Notes: generated by a model from the sequence alone, not told the origin. Positions 51,782 through 61,235 are shown, numbered from the stretch's first letter. The stretch: DNA of 64,000 nucleotides from an uncultured Bacteroidota bacterium (GCA_903887415.1 CAISPO010000020.1:62001-126000); one strand, 5' to 3'. Made by a program: numbers and translations.

Positions 51782-52273
51782 TCAATGACACTTAAAATAT
51801 TCAAAGGGCTCTTTGCAATTGTTGCACTGGTACAGCGCTTTGCAGGCAGTAGCGCCAAACCTGCTCATGAGCACGGTATCGTCGGAGTGACAATGCGGGC
51901 ACTCAATAATATTGTTTGTAAAAACTTCGTTGCTGCAAGAGGAGTGAAGCGGTGGCGCAATGCCATATTCTTTTAATTTGGCCTTGGCTGTGTTGCTCAT
52001 CCAGTCGGTGGTCCACGCAGGGTCATATACCAGTTTAACGGTTACCGGGCGAACGCCTTTTGCTTCGAGCGTCATCTTGATGTCCTGCTCAATGATGCCC
52101 ATGGCCGGGCAGCCACTGTATGTGGGCGTGATGATGACCTCATAACCTTTGTCTGTGATCTTCACGTCTCTCAGCATACGCATTTCGAAAATCGTAACCA
52201 CCGGTATCTCCGGATCATTGATCACCGAAAGCATTCGGAAAATGTCCTGCTTTGTATGTCCCGATATTACCAT
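51782..52273 (-). CDS. paaD: 1,2-phenylacetyl-CoA epoxidase subunit PaaD
   Basis: 163 residues. An N-terminal MIP18/DUF59 domain (D-P-E-I-P-V-V-T-I-F near residue 20) is followed by a zinc-ribbon-like tail with C-P-H-C, a lone C and C-N-N-C. PaaD is an Fe-S maturation-type accessory needed for PaaABC activity. It overlaps paaC by seven bases and is followed by the MBL-rhodanese gene. Confidence 0.95.
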   Translation of the reverse strand: MVISGHTKQDIFRMLSVINDPEIPVVTIFEMRMLRDVKITDKGYEVIITPTYSGCPAMGIIEQDIKMTLEAKGVRPVTVKLVYDPAWTTDWMSNTAKAKLKEYGIAPPLHSSCSNEVFTNNIIECPHCHSDDTVLMSRFGATACKALYQCNNCKEPFEYFKCH

Positions 52274-53025
52274 ATTGCTTCCGGATATGCGCGTTGCAGA
52301 TATTGCATTTCTGATAAGATATGTCCGAGATATTCTGTGTGTACGCCATTACCACTGCCGGTTTGGTTATAACCATCTGCGGGTATCTTTAGTTTGGCCT
52401 CCGTGAGTATGCGCGTTACATCAGTTTTCCATTTTGCCCTGATCATTCCCATGTCCACGGCTATGTTGCGGTCTTCCAATACAGCAGTTGCGTCATCGGT
52501 TTCAAACAGTTCCCCGGTATATGCCCACAGGTCATCTACAGCTTGTTGCATACGGGTATTACTTTCATCCGTTCCATCGCCAAGCCGCAGTGCCCAGTCG
52601 GTAGCATGTGCCATATGGTATTTTACTTCCTTCACTGTTTTTGCAGCAATCGCCGCAAGAGTAGTGTCTGCGCTATGAGATAATTCACTGAAGAAGTAAT
52701 ATTCAAAGATAGAGACGAACAATATCCTCGCCATAGTATAGGCAAAATCACCGTTGGGCAATTCCATGATGAGGTGATTGTAAAAATCCCGCTCCTTTCT
52801 TCTATAAGCGAGGTCATCGCTGGTCTTACCCTTACCGTCAATTTTCCCGGCATAGTCGAGTATAGCCTGGGCACGGCCTATCATATCAAGTGCGAAGTTG
52901 GTGAGCGCAAGATCTTCCTCCAGTATTGGCGCGTTACTGCACCATTCCGACAATCTGTAAGCGTGTATCAATGCATCGTCTCCCATCCGGAGACAGTATT
53001 TGTATAATGCTTGTTCCTGTGTCAT
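52267..53025 (-). CDS. paaC: 1,2-phenylacetyl-CoA epoxidase subunit PaaC
   Basis: 252 residues. Ferritin-like helical scaffold partner of PaaA. E-V-K-Y-H-M-A-H-A-T-D-W near residue 130 is the block remnant of a metal-binding helix; PaaC is thought to be structural. It lies 12 bases after paaB and overlaps paaD by seven bases. Confidence 0.95.
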   Translation of the reverse strand: MTQEQALYKYCLRMGDDALIHAYRLSEWCSNAPILEEDLALTNFALDMIGRAQAILDYAGKIDGKGKTSDDLAYRRKERDFYNHLIMELPNGDFAYTMARILFVSIFEYYFFSELSHSADTTLAAIAAKTVKEVKYHMAHATDWALRLGDGTDESNTRMQQAVDDLWAYTGELFETDDATAVLEDRNIAVDMGMIRAKWKTDVTRILTEAKLKIPADGYNQTGSGNGVHTEYLGHILSEMQYLQRAYPEAIW

Positions 53026-53037
53026 GATCTTAAGTTT

Positions 53038-53328
53038 TTAAATCGCCTTTGCACCTTCGGGCATTACATAAAAAGTGGGGATGCGGTACACTTTATCATT
53101 CGCCGGATCAAAGAACATTTCATTGTCATCCGGGTTTGATGCAACAATGGCATTTGATGGCACTACCCATATGCTGGTTCCCTCGCCCCTGCGGGTATAA
53201 GTGTCCCGCGCATTCTGGAGGGCCATCTCTTTGTCTGATGCATGTACACTGCCGGCATGTATATAGTTTGCACCTGGCTTCGACTGCATAAATACTTCCC
53301 ACATTGCTAACTGTGAATCTGTTGCCAT
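53038..53328 (-). CDS. paaB: 1,2-phenylacetyl-CoA epoxidase subunit PaaB
   Basis: 96 residues, the usual size. W-E-V-F-M-Q-S-K-P-G near the start and R-R-G-E-G-T-S-I-W-V-V-P are family blocks. It bridges subunits in the epoxidase complex. It lies 13 bases after paaA. Confidence 0.95.
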   Translation of the reverse strand: MATDSQLAMWEVFMQSKPGANYIHAGSVHASDKEMALQNARDTYTRRGEGTSIWVVPSNAIVASNPDDNEMFFDPANDKVYRIPTFYVMPEGAKAI

Positions 53329-53341
53329 AAAATTTATTTTA

Positions 53342-54304
53342 TCAGTGAAATATTTTCTTCTCTTTCTTCTGGCGGTATGCTTCTGCAGCCTCTCTTACCC
53401 ATGCACCGTCATTGTGTACTTTTACATGATGCGCCATGCGTTGCTTATTGCACGGGCCATTGCCGCTGATCACCCTGTAAAATTCCTCCCAGTTTATCGG
53501 GCCATGGTCGTAGCACTTTTTTGCCTCATTCCATTTCAGGTCTTTGTCCGGAATAGTAAGGCCGATCACTTCTGCCTGCTGCACCGTTTTATCGATAAAC
53601 TTCTGACGCAATTCGTCATTCGAACTTCTTTTAATTTTCCATTTCACGGCATCTCCGGTATGTGGCGACTCACTGTCGTGCGGGCCAAACATCATGAGTG
53701 AGGGCCACCACCACCTGTTCATTGCATCCCGGGCCATTTCCTGCTGGTCTTTGGTTCCCTTCATCATTTTAGCCATGATCTCATAACCCTGCCGCTGGTG
53801 AAAGCTCTCTTCCTTGCATATGCGCACCATTGCACGGCTATACGGGCCATAGGATGTTCGCTGCAGGGATACCTGGTTTACAATGGCAGCACCATCCACC
53901 AGCCATCCTATAGCGCCAATGTCTGCCCACGTCAGTGCCGGGTAATTAAAAATGTTGGAGTATTTCGCCTTTCCCGAATGAAGTTGCTCGATCATTTCTC
54001 TCCGGGAAATACCAAGAGTTTCTGCTGCACTATACAGATAGAGGCCATGGCCACCTTCGTCCTGTATTTTGGCCAGGAGAATTTGCCTGGCGCGCAGGCT
54101 AGGGGCGCGCGTTATCCAGTTACCTTCCGGCTGCATGCCGATCACTTCGGAGTGTGCATGCTGCGACATCTGGCGGATAAGGTGTTTACGGTATGCATCG
54201 GGCATTTTGTCTCTTGGCTCGATAGCATCGCCGCGGTCTATTTTTGCTTCAAAGTTCTTGAGCAGGTTATCCTGTATCTCGTTTTTCTTTTCCAGTACTT
54301 CCAT
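53342..54304 (-). CDS. paaA: 1,2-phenylacetyl-CoA epoxidase catalytic subunit PaaA
   Basis: Diiron oxygenase converting phenylacetyl-CoA to its ring-1,2-epoxide. 320 residues. Metal-ligand blocks are Q-D-E-G-G-H-G-L-Y (near residue 85) and [11 protein letters not shown] (near 163), each with the E-x-x-H spacing of diiron helices. It works with paaBCD, and electrons come from PaaE, which is not in this window. It follows hpd by 55 bases on the same strand. Confidence 0.96.
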   Translation of the reverse strand: MEVLEKKNEIQDNLLKNFEAKIDRGDAIEPRDKMPDAYRKHLIRQMSQHAHSEVIGMQPEGNWITRAPSLRARQILLAKIQDEGGHGLYLYSAAETLGISRREMIEQLHSGKAKYSNIFNYPALTWADIGAIGWLVDGAAIVNQVSLQRTSYGPYSRAMVRICKEESFHQRQGYEIMAKMMKGTKDQQEMARDAMNRWWWPSLMMFGPHDSESPHTGDAVKWKIKRSSNDELRQKFIDKTVQQAEVIGLTIPDKDLKWNEAKKCYDHGPINWEEFYRVISGNGPCNKQRMAHHVKVHNDGAWVREAAEAYRQKKEKKIFH

Positions 54305-54359
54305 AAAATACTTTTTAAATTTTCAGCAAAATGTTTTGTTCACCAGCAACCTCCATGAA

Positions 54360-55517
54360 TTACAATGTTCCCCGCCTGGCCTGTTCTGCTTCAATTGATT
54401 CAAACAAAGCCTGGAAGTTTCCTTTTCCAAAAGACCGGGCGCCTTTACGTTGTATGATCTCGAAAAACAAGGTAGGCCTGTCTTCCACCGGTTTCGTGAA
54501 TATCTGCAACAGGTAACCTTCCTCATCCCTGTCCACCATTATTCCCAGGGCCTTAAGAATGGCCATGTCTTCAGCAATGTCGCCAACACGCTCTGCGACG
54601 GTATCGTAATAAGTGCCGGGCACATGCAGGAATTCCACACCCCGTTTTCTCATTTGCGATATGGTGTACACAATATCATCTGTAGCCACTGCAATGTGCT
54701 GGCATCCCGGCCCTTCATAGAAATCCAGGTATTCTTCCACCTGCGATTTTTTCAGCCCTTTAGCCGGTTCGTTTATCGGGAACTTTATGCGGCCGTTTCC
54801 ATTGGTCATTACCTTGCTCATTAAAGCAGTGTATTGGGTAGAAATGTCTTTGTCATCAAAAGTGATGAGATTGGCAAAGCCCATCACATCGGCATAGAAG
54901 CCGGCCCATTTGTTCATGGTGCCCAGCTCCACATTACCTACCATATGGTCTATATACTTGAGGCCGGTTGGTGTGGGATCGTATTCCGACACCCATTTTT
55001 CATACCCTGGCAGGAAGATGCCTTTGTAGTTTTTTCGTTCCACGAAGATGTGCACGGTATCCCCATAGGTGCGAATGCCCGCCCGTACTACCTCGCCATC
55101 ATTATCCTTTTCCACCATCGGCTCAAAATAGACTTCGGCGCCACGCGACGTCGTCTCCTGGAAAGCCTTGCGCGCATCATCCACCCATAGGGCTATGACT
55201 TTTACACCATCACCGTGTTTCGTGATATGCGCTGATATGGGGCTTTCTGAAAGTAAAGGCGTGGTTAACACCAGCCTGATTTTATCTTGTTGCAGTACAT
55301 AAGATACGTGGTCTTTCACACCAGTTTCAAGCCCGGCATATGCCAGCGACTGAAAGCCGAATGCCGTCTTGTAATAGTGGGCCGCCTGCTTAGCGTTTCC
55401 GACATACAGCTCTACATAATCGGTGCCATTGATCGGCAGGAAATCCTGCGCCTTTTCAAAGATCTTTTCAATACCGTAGTTATAATTTGTAACTTCTTTC
55501 AGATCGTGCGTATCCAT
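54360..55517 (-). CDS. hpd: 4-hydroxyphenylpyruvate dioxygenase
   Basis: Fe(II) enzyme making homogentisate from 4-hydroxyphenylpyruvate in tyrosine breakdown. 385 residues with two VOC domains. Iron ligands are H in Y-I-D-H-M-V-G-N (near residue 190), H in Q-H-I-A-V-A-T-D-D (near 268) and E in F-F-E-I-I-Q-R-K-G near 360. It starts 10 bases after hmgA and leads into paaA. Confidence 0.96.
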   Translation of the reverse strand: MDTHDLKEVTNYNYGIEKIFEKAQDFLPINGTDYVELYVGNAKQAAHYYKTAFGFQSLAYAGLETGVKDHVSYVLQQDKIRLVLTTPLLSESPISAHITKHGDGVKVIALWVDDARKAFQETTSRGAEVYFEPMVEKDNDGEVVRAGIRTYGDTVHIFVERKNYKGIFLPGYEKWVSEYDPTPTGLKYIDHMVGNVELGTMNKWAGFYADVMGFANLITFDDKDISTQYTALMSKVMTNGNGRIKFPINEPAKGLKKSQVEEYLDFYEGPGCQHIAVATDDIVYTISQMRKRGVEFLHVPGTYYDTVAERVGDIAEDMAILKALGIMVDRDEEGYLLQIFTKPVEDRPTLFFEIIQRKGARSFGKGNFQALFESIEAEQARRGTL

Positions 55518-55527
55518 AACAGGTGTT

Positions 55528-56685
55528 TTAGTCAGTTAACCATGATTTATAATAGTCTGCAACCTCCAGCTTCATTGCCTCCGTCGTTATCATTACCGGG
55601 TTAAAGGGATCGATCATTACTGCAAGCTCTTTTGTTTCCTTCTGCCCTATGCTGCGCTCGATAGCGCCGGGGTGCGGCCCATGCGGGATGCCGCCGGGAT
55701 GCAAGGTGATCTGCCCTGATTTAATATTGTTCCGGCTCATGAAATCTCCGTCCACATAGTACAGTAGTTCGTCACTGTCTATGTTGCTATGGTGATAAGG
55801 GGCAGGAATAGCCAGTGGATGGTAATCATAGAGCCTTGGTACAAACGAACAGACCACAAAGTTCTTGCTCTCAAACGTCTGGTGTATCGGCGGCGGCATG
55901 TGTATGCGCCCGGTGATGGGCTCAAAATTGAAGATGGAAAAAATATAGGGATAATGATATCCGTCCCAGCCAGCCACATCAAAAGGATGGTTGGCATACA
56001 CATAAGGGAATATCATTCCTTTCTTTTTTATAAAAATGTCGAAGTCACCGATCTCGTCAATAGCCTGAAGGTTAGATGGCCTTTTTATATCCCGCTCACA
56101 AAACGGAGCATGCTCAAGCAGTTGTCCAAAGTCATTCCTGTAGCGGCGCGGGGTGAAAATGGGATCGAATGATTCGATGTACAGGAGACGGTTGTCTGGC
56201 GTGTTAAAATGTATCTGGTAAACAGTACCTCTTGGAATTACGATATAGTCGCCATACTGAAAGTGAAGTGAACCGTACATTGTTTCTACAACACCACTGC
56301 CCTTGTGCACAAACAACATTTCATCCGCATCCGCATTCTTATAAAAATAAGGTGTTGATTCCGTAGGTGCTGCCAGGCCAATATGCATTGCAGCATTCAC
56401 AAACAATGTTTTCCGGCTTCTTAAATAGTCCTTTTCGGGCTTTATATCAAAGCCATTAAAGCTCATAGCATTCAGGCCATTGTCTATAGCGATCTCTGGC
56501 TTTACCGAATAAGGTTTCCCCTTCTGCCTTACTCTAGTAGGTGGGTATAAATGATAAACAAGAGATGAGAGTCCCGCGAATCCTTGCGTGCCAACCAGTT
56601 CTTCCTGAAACAATTTTCCATTTAACTGCCGGCTTACTGTGTGGCGTTTCTCCGGTACTATTCCTAGCGTGTGATAAAAAGGCAT
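55528..56685 (-). CDS. hmgA: Homogentisate 1,2-dioxygenase
   Basis: Opens the homogentisate ring to maleylacetoacetate. 385 residues, somewhat shorter than the 430-445 of many homologues. The cupin region has G-S-G-V-V-E-T ... G-D-Y-I-V-I-P-R-G-T. The metal-site region holds D-S-D-E-L-L-Y-Y and L-H-P-G-G-I-P-H-G-P-H-P-G. It is the first gene of the operon, with a -7 box 18 bases before the start. The next enzymes (isomerase, fumarylacetoacetase) are not in the window. Confidence 0.94.
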   Translation of the reverse strand: MPFYHTLGIVPEKRHTVSRQLNGKLFQEELVGTQGFAGLSSLVYHLYPPTRVRQKGKPYSVKPEIAIDNGLNAMSFNGFDIKPEKDYLRSRKTLFVNAAMHIGLAAPTESTPYFYKNADADEMLFVHKGSGVVETMYGSLHFQYGDYIVIPRGTVYQIHFNTPDNRLLYIESFDPIFTPRRYRNDFGQLLEHAPFCERDIKRPSNLQAIDEIGDFDIFIKKKGMIFPYVYANHPFDVAGWDGYHYPYIFSIFNFEPITGRIHMPPPIHQTFESKNFVVCSFVPRLYDYHPLAIPAPYHHSNIDSDELLYYVDGDFMSRNNIKSGQITLHPGGIPHGPHPGAIERSIGQKETKELAVMIDPFNPVMITTEAMKLEVADYYKSWLTD

Positions 56686-56703
56686 GAACTACGTTTTAAC
56701 ACA

Positions 56704-56711
56704 CAAACGTA
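56704..56711 (-). promoter_or_regulatory. Candidate -7 box of the aromatic operon
   Basis: Minus strand TACGTTTG, a perfect TAnnTTTG, 18 bases before the hmgA ATG. It probably drives hmgA-hpd-paaABCD-MBL. Confidence 0.6.
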
Positions 56712-56799
56712 CTCACGGTTATTTGCCGGAAACATGACCGCGGACAGCCCCTAGCATGATTTTGGTCAGAAAAGCAAAGGAAATATTTTGCATACACGA

Positions 56800-57996
56800 T
56801 CAGCGACCCCGAAGTCCGCGCAGGCGCGCCACGGCATCGTTCAGCGTTTCCTCTTTCTTTGAAAAGCAGAAACGAATGAGCTTATCATCTTTTTTGCTTT
56901 TATAGAAAGCGCTGACCGGTATAGTAGCCACGCCATGTTCTTTAGTGAGCCATTGCGCAAATTCCATGTCCGGCATATCACTGATGCGCTCATAACTAGC
57001 TACCTGGAAGTAGCTGCCTTTTGCCGGCTTGTGTATCGTGAAGGGCGTCTCCTTTATAAGCGAAAGAAAATGGTCGCGCTTGCGCTGCATGAGGGCATTT
57101 ACAGGTTCGGCAGTGCCATGGGCAAGGATATGGGCCAGCGCATGTTGTGCCGGCGTATTCGTAGTAAAGCCTACAAACTGGTGTATGCGCCGGAAGGCCT
57201 GGGTAAATTCGGGAGGGGCTATGCAGTAGCCCATTTTCCAACCGGTGCAGTTATAAACCTTCCCGAAGGAATACAGTGCAAAGCTGCGCTGCCGTAGTTC
57301 AGGATGTTCCAGTACGCTATAGTGCCGCTCACCGTCAAACACTAATTGCTCATACACCTCGTCAGACAGTATAACAATATTGGTATCTCTCACGATGTCG
57401 GCAAGTTCGTCCCAATCGCTTTTGCCCCATATTGCTCCGGTGGGATTGTGCGGGGTATTAATAATTATGGCCCTGGTCTTGGAAGTTACTGCGTCCTTTA
57501 CCTTATTCCAGTCCACATTAAAATCGGGAGCGGACAGAGCCACCGTTACGGCTTTTGCGCCATTCATTTCTATATTGGGTATGTAGCTGTCATACGCCGG
57601 TTCCAGCACTATAGCCTCGTCTCCGGGCTGCAATACAGTGGTGAAAGCTGTATAAATAGCATAGGTAGCGCCGGGAGTGATAGTTATCTCACTATCCGCG
57701 TTAACGTCAACATTGTACCGCAGCTTGAAATTGGCCGCAATCTGCTGCCTAAGTGTGGGTAAGCCCGGCATGGGCGCATATTGGTTAAAGCCATTGCGTG
57801 CGGCATCGCCAAGCGCCTGCGATAACGCCTCATCAATATGAAAATCAGGAAAACCTTGCGAGAGGTTAATAGCGTTGTGCTGAGTGGCAAGGGCACTCAT
57901 TACTGTAAATATAGTAGTGCCGGTGGCAGAATGCTTAACCCCAAACCCCTGAAGGGGCTTTCCCTTAATGTCTGTCCCGTGTTTGTTGCTGTCCAT
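56800..57996 (-). CDS. Methionine/kynurenine-type aminotransferase, fold type I
   Basis: PLP enzyme of class I/II. 398 residues from ATG 57996. It has G-T-T-I-F-T-V-M-S-A-L-A and I-N-L-S-Q-G-F-P-D-F, the opening typical of YbdL-like methionine aminotransferases and kynurenine transaminases. The PLP lysine is in Y-S-F-G-K near residue 250. It could supply 4-hydroxyphenylpyruvate for hpd, but this is an inference from position only. The first codons after M-D-S-N-K-H-G-T-D-I (K-G-K-P-L-Q-G-F-G) lie in a CCCCTGAAGGGG repeat, so the N-terminus is repeat-derived. Upstream in-frame codons run into the GTAGAGACG palindrome and were rejected. Confidence 0.88.
   Translation of the reverse strand: MDSNKHGTDIKGKPLQGFGVKHSATGTTIFTVMSALATQHNAINLSQGFPDFHIDEALSQALGDAARNGFNQYAPMPGLPTLRQQIAANFKLRYNVDVNADSEITITPGATYAIYTAFTTVLQPGDEAIVLEPAYDSYIPNIEMNGAKAVTVALSAPDFNVDWNKVKDAVTSKTRAIIINTPHNPTGAIWGKSDWDELADIVRDTNIVILSDEVYEQLVFDGERHYSVLEHPELRQRSFALYSFGKVYNCTGWKMGYCIAPPEFTQAFRRIHQFVGFTTNTPAQHALAHILAHGTAEPVNALMQRKRDHFLSLIKETPFTIHKPAKGSYFQVASYERISDMPDMEFAQWLTKEHGVATIPVSAFYKSKKDDKLIRFCFSKKEETLNDAVARLRGLRGR
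57938..57962. repeat. CCCCTGAAGGGG repeat inside a coding start
   Basis: AACCCCAAACCCCTGAAGGGGC matches the repeat at 46688-46733 and encodes residues near 12-20 of the aminotransferase. Confidence 0.6.
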
Positions 57997-58018
57997 AGGA
58001 AGCATATTTGTGCATATC

Positions 58019-58046
58019 GTAGAGACATAATGCATTGCGTCTCTAC
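58019..58046. repeat. GTAGAGACG palindrome upstream of the aminotransferase
   Basis: GTAGAGACATAATGCA and TGCATTGCGTCTCTAC share the four central bases; two of the pairs mismatch. The end sequences match the family flanking the RAYT gene. Confidence 0.75.
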
Positions 58047-58168
58047 ACGCGGTGAACATTTATTGAAACGCTAATTGCGATCAGCTGACCTGGAAAATTA
58101 TACGCAACTCATCTATCTCGCCGCCCTGATGCATGGTTCCTCCTTCAGGGGGAGGGGATTTGGTGGGG

Positions 58169-59254
58169 TTATAGAAACTTATCCCCCTTATTCCTTTTCA
58201 CTTCGGCCACATATTCCTTGATCTGTTGCTCCCTGTTGCGTTCGCAGATGAGCAAAATATCGGGCGTATCCACAACAATAAAATTTTCAAGGCCCTGCAG
58301 CACTACGAGCTTTTCGTTGGGGGCTTTTATCATACACTGCGTAGCATCGATCACCATTACATTGTTGCCTAGCACGGCATTGCCCAGGTAGTCCTTATTG
58401 CAGTTGTCGTAAGCAGACTCCCATGTACCGAGGTCGCACCAGCCAAAGTAAGAAGGGATAACATAGACATTCCGTGCTTTTTCCATAATACCGTAGTCTA
58501 TGGAGATATTAGTGCAATGGGGGTAAAGTTTGGTTATCGCGTCGTGCTCGCCGGGCGTATTATAAGCACCCGTAGCCTGTAAGAAAACATCATTCATCTC
58601 CGGCAGGAAATGTTCCAGGGCTTCCATTATTGTTTGCACGTTCCAGACAAATATCCCGGAGTTCCAGAGAAAATCGCCGCTTTTCAGGAAGGTACGAGCA
58701 AGCTCAAGCGATGGCTTTTCTGTGAATGTTTTTACACGGTAAGATTGGTCCACTTCCTGCTCCGGGTCGTACTGTATATAACCATAACCGGTGTCGGGGC
58801 GGGTGGGTTTGATGCCCAGTGTCAGCAGCGACTTGTGATGAGCTACAAAATCAAGCGCCTCATGCGCAGTGCGCTCAAAAGCATGCTCATCCATTATAAG
58901 GTGGTCAGCCGGTGACATGATAATGTTGGCCAGCGGGTTCAGCGCCATGATCTTGTGGGCAAAGTAGGCTGCACAGGGCGCTGTATTTTTCCGGGATGGC
59001 TCGCTGATGATGTTTTCATCACTTAGTTCCGGTATCTGCTGTTTCAGGGTATCTATATATTGCTCGTTGGTAATGAAATAGATATTCTCCTTAGGGCAGA
59101 TATGCTTGAAACGGTTGTAAGTCCACTGTATCAGGGAGCGGCCGGTACCGAGCAGATCAAGGAACTGCTTGGGGTGATGCGTACGGCTTTCCGGCCAAAA
59201 CCTGCTGCCGATACCCCCGGCCATTATAGCTACGTAGTTATTTTGAATACTCAT
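58169..59254 (-). CDS. manC: Mannose-1-phosphate guanylyltransferase
   Basis: Makes GDP-mannose from mannose-1-phosphate and GTP, for surface polysaccharide. 361 residues. The nucleotide-binding motif is M-A-G-G-I-G-S-R-F-W-P-E-S-R (residues 11-24), then P-K-Q-F-L, and later F-T-E-K-P and N-S-G-I-F-V-W. It lacks the isomerase domain of the longer bifunctional type II enzymes. It appears to be a single-gene unit. Confidence 0.94.
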   Translation of the reverse strand: MSIQNNYVAIMAGGIGSRFWPESRTHHPKQFLDLLGTGRSLIQWTYNRFKHICPKENIYFITNEQYIDTLKQQIPELSDENIISEPSRKNTAPCAAYFAHKIMALNPLANIIMSPADHLIMDEHAFERTAHEALDFVAHHKSLLTLGIKPTRPDTGYGYIQYDPEQEVDQSYRVKTFTEKPSLELARTFLKSGDFLWNSGIFVWNVQTIMEALEHFLPEMNDVFLQATGAYNTPGEHDAITKLYPHCTNISIDYGIMEKARNVYVIPSYFGWCDLGTWESAYDNCNKDYLGNAVLGNNVMVIDATQCMIKAPNEKLVVLQGLENFIVVDTPDILLICERNREQQIKEYVAEVKRNKGDKFL

Positions 59255-59386
59255 TTCAAATTCAAAAGTTAAAAGTCAAAAATCAAAAAAAACGTATCGT
59301 CGACACCCCAAACAAAGAATCCGCTATGTTGTGCTTGAATAATACCAGCTAAAAATAGAACAAATCAAGGCATTATTATAACAATA

Positions 59387-59413
59387 AACGGCGCCCGGAT
59401 CACGGACGCCGTT
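59387..59413 (-). terminator. Terminator of the Nfu-type gene
   Basis: Arms AACGGCGCCCGG and CGGACGCCGTT pair with one mismatch. On the minus strand TTTATTGTTAT follows. It lies 19 bases after the stop. Confidence 0.65.
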
Positions 59414-59432
59414 AAATAACGTTAATGGAAAA

Positions 59433-60023
59433 TTATTCGGCTTCCGCCACCACTTCCTTCACTTCGGGTATCATGCGCTTCATCATACCTTCTATACCTG
59501 TTTTCAGGGTTATCATAGAAGATGGGCAGCCGGAGCAGGAGCCTTGCAGCATCAGCTTCACCGTACCGTTATCGAACCCTTTGAAGCTGATAGCGCCGCC
59601 ATCCATTTCCACTGCGGGTTTCACATAGTTTTCCAGCAGCTCTTTTATACGCACTACCACGTCTTCGTCGCCTGCGCTTACGGTGTTAGTGTCTGCTTTC
59701 GCCACTACCAGGTCTTCATTTATCACCGCCTTGCCCTCTTCCAGGTATTCTTTCAGGAACTGGCGGATGGATGGGATCACATCGTCCCAATTGGTTTCTA
59801 TTGTTTTTGACAGCGTCACAAAGTTGCTGGCTATAAATACACTCCGGATAAACGGGAACGCAAATAATTCCTTTGCAAGGGGGGAAGGCGTTGCGGACGA
59901 CTCATCCGGGAAATCAATGCTCTTTCCGGGATATAGCAGCTTGTTGGCCACAAACTTCATAGTCTCCGGGTTAGGGGTCATTTCGGTATAAATACTCACG
60001 ATCGTGTTTCCTGTCTTCAGCAT
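59433..60023 (-). CDS. Nfu-type iron-sulfur cluster scaffold protein
   Basis: 196 residues. An N-terminal Nfu domain (T-P-N-P-E-T-M-K-F near residue 16) is followed by a NifU C-terminal domain with G-S-C-S-G-C-P-S-S near residue 160, whose two cysteines hold a cluster between subunits. It hands Fe-S clusters to client enzymes. No suf or isc genes are adjacent. A good promoter lies 16 bases upstream. Confidence 0.94.
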   Translation of the reverse strand: MLKTGNTIVSIYTEMTPNPETMKFVANKLLYPGKSIDFPDESSATPSPLAKELFAFPFIRSVFIASNFVTLSKTIETNWDDVIPSIRQFLKEYLEEGKAVINEDLVVAKADTNTVSAGDEDVVVRIKELLENYVKPAVEMDGGAISFKGFDNGTVKLMLQGSCSGCPSSMITLKTGIEGMMKRMIPEVKEVVAEAE

Positions 60024-60039
60024 CTCAAATATATTTTGA

Positions 60040-60047
60040 CAAAAATA
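60040..60047 (-). promoter_or_regulatory. Candidate -7 box of the Nfu-type gene
   Basis: Minus strand TATTTTTG, a perfect TAnnTTTG, 16 bases before ATG 60023. Confidence 0.55.
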
Positions 60048-60218
60048 CTGAAATATGGCTTTCCGCCTGATTATTTATAGCAATATGCATAAAGGTTAAA
60101 TCAATAGCCAGGGCGATAAACGTAAGCTGCACTCTTTTTCACGTTTCGTTGGCTGCACATGGATTGGTTTTTATTATTTATCAAGGGGGAAGTGTTTCCT
60201 GAAAATTAAACTACGATC

Positions 60219-60545
60219 ATGAAAACTATCTTAATTATCATATGCCTGTCCTTCAGCGTTAACCTGCACTCCCAGATAGTGCAGATAAGAAGAGACACGG
60301 CTACCACGCCGGCTCCGCCGGTATATAATCCATTCCAATTGCCTAATTATTACCAGAACAACTCCATGTTCAGCAACAATAGTATGCAAACAAACCCACC
60401 ACCAAATCCCCATGCAGGCCCATATACCGGTAATGCAACCTATACCGACCCCACAAAGGGCACTCCAGGACCGGCACCTTATAACAGTGCGAATGTTAAC
60501 CAGCCGTTTCCACCTGTTACAACCAACCCCAAAAATGACAATTAA
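60219..60545 (+). CDS. Small secreted Pro/Asn-rich protein
   Basis: 108 residues. The signal peptide M-K-T-I-L-I-I-I-C-L-S-F-S-V-N-L-H-S is cleaved before Q. The mature part is rich in proline, asparagine and tyrosine (Q-L-P-N-Y-Y-Q-N-N-S-M, P-P-P-N-P-H) and is likely disordered. No family is recognised. It is the first of three small secreted genes on this strand. Confidence 0.7.
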   Translation: MKTILIIICLSFSVNLHSQIVQIRRDTATTPAPPVYNPFQLPNYYQNNSMFSNNSMQTNPPPNPHAGPYTGNATYTDPTKGTPGPAPYNSANVNQPFPPVTTNPKNDN

Positions 60546-60671
60546 AAAAATATTGCTGTAATAGCCTGATTTGCAGTGTTTTCTATTTTATTATTTTATT
60601 AACAGGCTGCGGGTACGGTTTTGTTTACACTAAGGGAGAACAGGATTGTGAACTAATAAAAACGTAAGATC

Positions 60672-61217
60672 ATGAAAAAGATACTAATAGCACTGGCAAT
60701 GAGCGGATTTGTTTATTGCAGCGCGGAAGCCCAGACAGACAATAAGAAGAATTGCGAAACAACCAGCAACCAGGTTTGCAGGCGGTCTTCAGGAAATAAT
60801 ATCTCCTGCTACAAAACTAAGTATGCCGAAAACTTCAAGGTATGCAAGAATGAAAATGGCTACTTTATCTGCTGCGAAACACCTGATGGCGGCAATGCAA
60901 CGCATCCGGTAAATACCACTGTTGCGGTCAATGAATTCCGTGACGATTATAATGCCGGCCAGCCGCAGTACGCCAACCAGGACTATACCATGCGGGCGCC
61001 AGTGTCTCAGTCATTCCTGGAATATAGCCAAAACGCATCTGCGTCTTATGAAGGCTATTACGCCACCCCTAAAGGGAAAATGAAGGTTTGCTATGGCGGG
61101 AACAATGTAGCAAAACTGACCCGCGCACCATGGGAAGGCTGCCCAAGTCCAGAAAACGATGGGCCTGACAAGAACATACAGAGGAACCCAAATGCTATGG
61201 CTCCCGAAACAAAATAA
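60672..61217 (+). CDS. Small secreted cysteine-rich protein
   Basis: 181 residues with signal peptide M-K-K-I-L-I-A-L-A-M-S-G-F-V-Y-C-S-A-E-A. Seven cysteines lie in residues 24-80. The block N-F-K-V-C-K-N-E-N-G-Y-F-I-C-C-E-T-P recurs, slightly changed, in the next gene. Probably periplasmic or extracellular with disulfides. No family is recognised. A terminator follows at 61236-61270. Confidence 0.72.
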   Translation: MKKILIALAMSGFVYCSAEAQTDNKKNCETTSNQVCRRSSGNNISCYKTKYAENFKVCKNENGYFICCETPDGGNATHPVNTTVAVNEFRDDYNAGQPQYANQDYTMRAPVSQSFLEYSQNASASYEGYYATPKGKMKVCYGGNNVAKLTRAPWEGCPSPENDGPDKNIQRNPNAMAPETK

Positions 61218-61235
61218 AACCTTACCACTCATGAT

